Made by a program: the position numbers and the translations under genes
Source: CAIZGX01 sp044374295
GTDB taxonomy: Bacteria; Bacteroidota; Bacteroidia; Flavobacteriales_D; Sanyastnellaceae
Direction of reading: 5' to 3'
NCBI GenBank assembly: GCA_044374295.1
Contig: JBILOU010000047.1
Span: forward strand, 1-17,648
Length of the DNA: 17,648 bases
Part shown: in pieces, positions 13,950-17,648 of the stretch
Numbering within the stretch: position 1 is the stretch's first letter
How the letters are laid out: each line of letters opens with the position of its first letter
Notes under the pieces: generated by a model
What the model was told of the DNA's origin: nothing
Seen by the model: only the letters and a program-made list of their open reading frames with translations
Databases searched by the model: none

Positions 13950-15724
13950 TACGAATTCATGGTTACTAAGAACTCTTCATTGGTTTTCGTGCGCTCTATG
14001 CGATCTTTCACGAACTCCATGGCCTCAACCGGATTCATATCTGCAAGGTGTCTGCGTAGGATCCACATGCGTTGAAGAGTGTCTTTGTCTTGCAATAAAT
14101 CTTCGCGACGTGTTCCTGAAGAAAGAATATCAATGGCAGGGAAAATACGTCTGTTGCTAATCTTACGATCCAATTGCAATTCCATATTACCTGTTCCTTT
14201 GAACTCTTCGAAGATTACTTCGTCCATCTTACTTCCGGTGTCTACTAACGCTGTTGCAATAATGGAAAGTGATCCACCATTTTCAATCTTACGCGCAGCT
14301 CCGAAGAAACGCTTTGGTTTTTCCAATGCATTCGCTTCAACACCACCCGACAATACCTTTCCGCTTGAAGGCGCAACGGTGTTGTATGCACGCGCTAAAC
14401 GTGTGATTGAATCCAATAGAATACAAACGTCGTGTCCACACTCAACCAAACGCTTTGCTTTTTCCAAAACTATGTTGGCAATCTTTACGTGACGTTCAGC
14501 TGGCTCATCGAAGGTAGAAGCAACAACTTCACCTTTCACGCTGCGCTTCATGTCTGTAACTTCTTCCGGACGCTCGTCAATGAGCAACACGATTAAGTAC
14601 GTTTCAGGATGATTCATTGCAATCGCATTCGCAACGTCTTTCAACAAGGTAGTCTTACCTGTCTTTGGTTGCGATACAATCATACCACGTTGTCCCTTTC
14701 CAATAGGAGCGAACAAATCCATGATTCGCATGCTCACATTGTTGTTGTTGTCTGCCAAATGGAAACGTTCTTGCGGGAACAATGGCGTTAAGAACTTAAA
14801 TGGAATACGGTCACGAACCCAAGCCGGGTCACGTCCGTTAATGTTATCGATGCGAATTAACGGGAAGTACTTTTCTCCTTCTCGCGGCGGACGAATAGCC
14901 CCACGAATGGTATCTCCCGGCAATAATCCGTATGTTTTAATTTGTTGTTGAGACACGTAAACGTCATCCGGAGAATTCAAATAATTGAAATCCGAAGAAC
15001 GCATAAATCCGAATCCGTCAGGCATTACTTCCAAAACCCCTTCAGCCATTACCAATCCATCGAAGTTGTATCCGTGCTCGTCGGGCATTCCTCTGCGCTG
15101 ACGGTCTGGACGAACAATGTTCTCTTTTTGCTCAGGTCTTTCCGGGCGGTCTTGACCTTCTGGACGCTCCGGTCTGTTCGGTCTCTCAGGACGGTCTTGC
15201 CCTTCTGGACGCTCAGGTCTGTTCGGTCTCTCAGGTCTGTCTTGACGATCCTGTCTTTCCGGACGGTCTTTATGTTCGGGTCTTTGATTCTTTTGATTCG
15301 GATGTTGCGGACGTGGTTGTCCGTCTTTTTTAGCCAATACTAAAAATGGAATTTCAGGTTTGGTCTCTACTACCGGAACAGATTCTTCTACTTGTTCATT
15401 TTTTTGTTCGGTTGGAATATCAATCGCAACTTCTTCCTTCGCAGGTATCTCTTCTTTTTCAGATGCCTTGTATGGTTTTCTTTCACGCGTTTTCTTCGGA
15501 CGATCAGAAGACTCATTTGAATCCGATACTGAGTTTGACTCATTTGCTTCAACAGCTGTTGGAGCAGGAGCCGCAGCAGGAGCTGAAGAGACAGTCTGAC
15601 GATCCATAATGGTGAGTACCAAATCTTGCTTCTTTAATTTTTCTGCATTCGCAATGCCTAAATTTTCAGCAACAGATTTTAGTTCTGCCACTTTCATGGC
15701 GTTTAATGTTAAAATATCGTACAT
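13949..15724 (-). CDS. rho: Transcription termination factor Rho with disordered insertion
   Basis: A 591-residue Rho, longer than the roughly 420 residues of E. coli Rho. The N-terminal Rho_N helical domain is at 1-42. A disordered insertion spans about 43-212, first Ala/Ser/Glu-rich and then Arg/Pro/Glu/Asp-rich with a 15-residue tandem repeat. The primary RNA-binding cold-shock-like domain is at 222-295 (GFGFMRS at 237-243). The RecA-type ATPase follows: Walker A SQPKTGKTT (351-359), Walker B DVCILLDSITRLARAYN (432-448), and the R-loop/Q-loop region GTGNMELQLDR. It forms a hexameric RNA-dependent helicase that ends transcription. The start at 15724 gives the usual residues before KVAELKSVAE; Met10 is an alternative. 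It heads the operon with DUF4199, porT and DUF2752. Confidence 0.96.
   Translation of the reverse strand: MYDILTLNAMKVAELKSVAENLGIANAEKLKKQDLVLTIMDRQTVSSAPAAAPAPTAVEANESNSVSDSNESSDRPKKTRERKPYKASEKEEIPAKEEVAIDIPTEQKNEQVEESVPVVETKPEIPFLVLAKKDGQPRPQHPNQKNQRPEHKDRPERQDRQDRPERPNRPERPEGQDRPERPNRPERPEGQDRPERPEQKENIVRPDRQRRGMPDEHGYNFDGLVMAEGVLEVMPDGFGFMRSSDFNYLNSPDDVYVSQQQIKTYGLLPGDTIRGAIRPPREGEKYFPLIRIDNINGRDPAWVRDRIPFKFLTPLFPQERFHLADNNNNVSMRIMDLFAPIGKGQRGMIVSQPKTGKTTLLKDVANAIAMNHPETYLIVLLIDERPEEVTDMKRSVKGEVVASTFDEPAERHVKIANIVLEKAKRLVECGHDVCILLDSITRLARAYNTVAPSSGKVLSGGVEANALEKPKRFFGAARKIENGGSLSIIATALVDTGSKMDEVIFEEFKGTGNMELQLDRKISNRRIFPAIDILSSGTRREDLLQDKDTLQRMWILRRHLADMNPVEAMEFVKDRIERTKTNEEFLVTMNS
15144..15233 (-). 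repeat. 45-base tandem repeat inside rho
   Basis: Two adjacent 45-base units (15144-15188, 15189-15233) differ at about three positions. They encode a duplicated 15-residue block built from RPERPEGQ and RPN elements in the Rho insertion. Further partial RPERQ-type units flank them. The repeat stays in frame. Confidence 0.85.
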
Positions 15725-15763
15725 GTAGGGGAAATGAAATTCAAAATGTAATGTTGGGAATGC

Positions 15764-15780
15764 GAAAGCGAAATGCTTTC
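15764..15780 (-). other. Inverted repeat in the rho 5' leader
   Basis: GAAAGC (15764-15769), a 5-base loop, and GCTTTC (15775-15780) form a perfect 6-base-pair hairpin about 40 bases before the rho ATG and downstream of the predicted promoter. No T-run follows, so it is not an intrinsic terminator. A role in control of rho is only a possibility. Confidence 0.45.
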
Positions 15781-15787
15781 AGCAGTG

Positions 15788-15819
15788 CAAGGATACAACG
15801 CAATTGGTATATTTTCAAA
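15788..15819 (-). promoter_or_regulatory. Candidate Bacteroidota promoter for the rho operon
   Basis: On the minus strand TTTG (15816-15819), a 20-base spacer and TATCCTTG (15788-15795) match the phylum consensus with one mismatch in the -7 element and one extra spacer base. It lies 64 bases or more before the rho ATG, giving a leader of about 55-60 bases, and falls between rho and the end of the bestrophin gene. Confidence 0.5.
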
Positions 15820-15823
15820 AAAA

Positions 15824-16705
15824 TTATCGCACAATCTCGGAAACATTTTTCTTGATGTTTTGAGAGATTTTCTCAATGGGAATGTCGTTTTCGTCGCCAC
15901 CGAACGGATCTTCAATCTCTTCAGCAATAAGCTCTAAACTGCCTAGCACGTAAAAGATGAAAATGGAAAACGGAATGACGTAATTCCCGAGGGTAGAGCT
16001 AAACACCCAAGGCAGGGTAATGATGTAGAACAAAATGAATTTTCGAAGGAAGGAACTGTAAGAATAGGGTATAGGTGTGTTTTTAATTCGCTCGCAAGCC
16101 CCAGCCACTTCAAGGAAGTTCGACAATTCGGAATTTATCGAGAGCAATTCGCTGTCTGAAATTACTTTTTCTTGGTGAAGCTTAAAGGTGCGTTTGTGAA
16201 TGAGCGAGGCCATGTAATTCGGCTTGTGCTGAATATCGTTTGGCATTTCAAACTCATTAGAAAAATCTTGATCCAATTCAATTCGAGTCTTTTCCAACAA
16301 TAAATGTTGAGAGAGAGTCATAGCAAAAAGGGGAATGCTCTTTCTGTAAAAATTTCTATTCTCCGCGTCGTTAAACGGAAGTATACCGTTCATCTTCGAT
16401 GCAAGATTTCTGCTGCTGTTGGTTAAACTTCCCCAGAGCTTTCTTCCTTCCCACCAACGATCGTAAGCCGTGTTCGTGCGGAACACCAACAATAAACTCA
16501 TAACGGTTCCAAGAATCGTGTGTAACACAGTGAGTTTAGAAATTTCACTGTTTGAATCAATGTGCCAATATTCCCTTTCTACATAACGAACGCCATAGGC
16601 GTATAGCCCCAACGCAATCATAAGAACACCAAGCTGTCTGAAGGTGTCTGATTTGTGAAAGCTGAATAAGAAATGTACCCAATCAGAGGGTTTGTAACTG
16701 ATCAT
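15824..16705 (-). CDS. Bestrophin-type anion channel family protein
   Basis: A 293-residue inner-membrane protein of the bestrophin/UPF0187 family, whose members form pentameric ion channels (chloride in animals; cation conduction reported for a Klebsiella homologue). The family core LLVFRTNTAYDRWWEGRKLW lies at 72-91 and the late acidic EEIEDPFGGDEND matches the conserved C-terminal Ca-clasp-like DPF region. Helices are visible at about 24-42, 60-76, 205-225 and 230-260. The start at 16705 is preferred because it overlaps the glycosyltransferase stop (ATGA at 16702-16705) and gives the usual family opening MISYKPSDW; an ATG at 16732 would add nine residues. The gene is co-transcribed with the glycosyltransferase. 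Ion selectivity is unknown. Confidence 0.9.
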   Translation of the reverse strand: MISYKPSDWVHFLFSFHKSDTFRQLGVLMIALGLYAYGVRYVEREYWHIDSNSEISKLTVLHTILGTVMSLLLVFRTNTAYDRWWEGRKLWGSLTNSSRNLASKMNGILPFNDAENRNFYRKSIPLFAMTLSQHLLLEKTRIELDQDFSNEFEMPNDIQHKPNYMASLIHKRTFKLHQEKVISDSELLSINSELSNFLEVAGACERIKNTPIPYSYSSFLRKFILFYIITLPWVFSSTLGNYVIPFSIFIFYVLGSLELIAEEIEDPFGGDENDIPIEKISQNIKKNVSEIVR

Positions 16706-17648
16706 AGTTTGTTTAATAATAGTTCTTTCCATGTCGCCACACTGGCCTTCATGGAATATTTGTTTTGAAATTTATGTTGAAGGTCAACCGCCCAATTCCC
16801 TCGAAGCGTATCATCTTGCAATACATTCAAGAGGGTTTCCGAAAGGTCTTCCGGATTCCTTGCTTGGAAAAGAAAAGTTTCATTCCCCAGGATCTCCGCA
16901 GTACCTGCAGTGTTGCTTCCAATTACAGGAACGCCGCTTGCCATGGCTTCAATGGTTACAGTTCCAAAGGTTTCCTCCCAACTTGGAACAATGATCAAAT
17001 CAAACGCTCCGTATAATTTTTGAATGTTAGATTGATGAGGAAGGAAGGTTGTCTTCTCTTGAAGATAATTGATTTCAATGGCATCGTTTAACTTCTGAAC
17101 ATAGTCATCGGCTTCATTTTTTGTTTTGTCTCCAATGAAAACTACATGAATGTTTTTCTCAGTTTCCTTCAACATAGAAAGTGCTTGAATGACTTCAAGT
17201 TGACCTTTCTTTTCGTCTAACCTTCCAACTACACCAATAAGAAATTTAGTCGAAGGCAAATTCAAAAGTTTGCGTGCTTTTTCTTTGGAATGAATGGAAG
17301 TGCTGTCAATGTTGGTTCCTAGCGGGATAACATGAAGTTTCTTTTCAGGAAATCTCGTGTGCGAAAGCACTTGCTTCTTCATGTAATCCAATGTAGATAC
17401 CCATGCGTCTATGCGATTGAATCGAAACGTATGTAAGATGTCTTTCTTCGAAACACCCAATTGCATGGCCTGGTGATAAACCAACTTAATTCTTCCGGAA
17501 GAGAAAAATTTCACCCATCCTAAAAAATCAAGATCGCGATTGTCGCGAAAATGGACAATCTCAATTCCATCTTTTTGAAAAATCTTAGCAAGACTTCGCG
17601 CATGATTGAAGTCGAAATATTTCTTGTTTCGCGGAACCGCCTGAATCG
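16702..17648 (-). CDS. GT4 family glycosyltransferase, N-terminus outside window
   Basis: The C-terminal part (about 314 residues) of a GT-B fold glycosyltransferase family 4 enzyme. The frame stays open to the window end, so the GTG at 17514 is internal. The nucleotide-sugar domain opens with FLIGVVGRLDEKKGQLEVIQA, and the retaining-transferase signature E-x7-E is seen in PSWEETFGTVTIEAMASGVP, followed by a GSNTAGTAEI phosphate-binding loop. The visible linker HVIPLGTNID is also typical. It should transfer a sugar from a nucleotide-sugar to a lipid or glycan acceptor in envelope polysaccharide synthesis; donor and acceptor are unknown. It overlaps the bestrophin gene by four bases. Codon use resembles its neighbours. 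Confidence 0.9.
   Translation of the reverse strand, partial: IQAVPRNKKYFDFNHARSLAKIFQKDGIEIVHFRDNRDLDFLGWVKFFSSGRIKLVYHQAMQLGVSKKDILHTFRFNRIDAWVSTLDYMKKQVLSHTRFPEKKLHVIPLGTNIDSTSIHSKEKARKLLNLPSTKFLIGVVGRLDEKKGQLEVIQALSMLKETEKNIHVVFIGDKTKNEADDYVQKLNDAIEINYLQEKTTFLPHQSNIQKLYGAFDLIIVPSWEETFGTVTIEAMASGVPVIGSNTAGTAEILGNETFLFQARNPEDLSETLLNVLQDDTLRGNWAVDLQHKFQNKYSMKASVATWKELLLNKL

Noticed and set aside
17534..17548. TCGCGA-TTG-TCGCGA inverted repeat near the window end
   Set aside because: It lies inside the glycosyltransferase reading frame and is explained by the Arg-Asp-Asn-Arg-Asp codons; no linker or array around it.

Overview
The window looks like chromosomal DNA of a member of the Bacteroidota, most likely a flavobacterial-type, gliding/T9SS lineage. 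The evidence is a PorT-type type IX secretion protein, a Rho factor carrying the long Arg/Pro/Glu-rich insertion usual in this phylum, a GIN-domain lipoprotein, a DPP IV-type S9 peptidase with an export signal, and promoter-like sequences close to the Bacteroidota consensus TTTG-N19-TAnnTTTG. Genes are packed tightly, with 1- and 4-base stop/start overlaps inside operons and short 3' overlaps between convergent genes. No tRNA, rRNA, CRISPR array, IS element or phage gene was seen, and no gene-free stretch exceeds 300 bases.

Layout. 1-2926 (+): 5'-truncated ABC-2 exporter fused to an N-terminal regulatory region. 2881-3246 (-): SiaC-type phosphoprotein. 3312-4816 (+): a SAM methyltransferase overlapping a ZIP metal transporter by one base. 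4817-5095: an intergenic region filled with micro inverted repeats and the dnaA terminator. 5096-6526 (-): dnaA. 6762-7169 (+): hotdog thioesterase. 7155-11216 (-): operon of DPP IV peptidase, PagL-like outer membrane protein and GIN lipoprotein. 11284-12375 (+): beta-propeller lipoprotein. 12353-15724 (-): operon rho, DUF4199, porT, DUF2752. 15824-17648 (-): a glycosyltransferase (truncated at the window end) overlapping a bestrophin-type channel.

The coding genes are mostly recognisable housekeeping and envelope functions. The most unusual material is non-coding. Between the convergent ZIP gene and dnaA lie about fourteen tiny perfect inverted repeats (arms mainly 3-6 bases, loops mostly 3 bases). 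They fall into three sub-arrays, each with its own fixed spacer: ATTCC, TCAT or AGA. The arms differ from unit to unit but stay complementary, and the spacers stay constant. A further exact copy of one 9-base unit sits just before the dnaA start codon, and a degenerate AGA-spaced set lies before the thioesterase gene. The dnaA locus is therefore flanked on both sides by the same kind of structured repeat. I do not recognise it as a named family, and it is the best candidate here for something undescribed.

Limits: all functional names come from motif recognition by eye. No database search, folding calculation or genome-wide count was possible.
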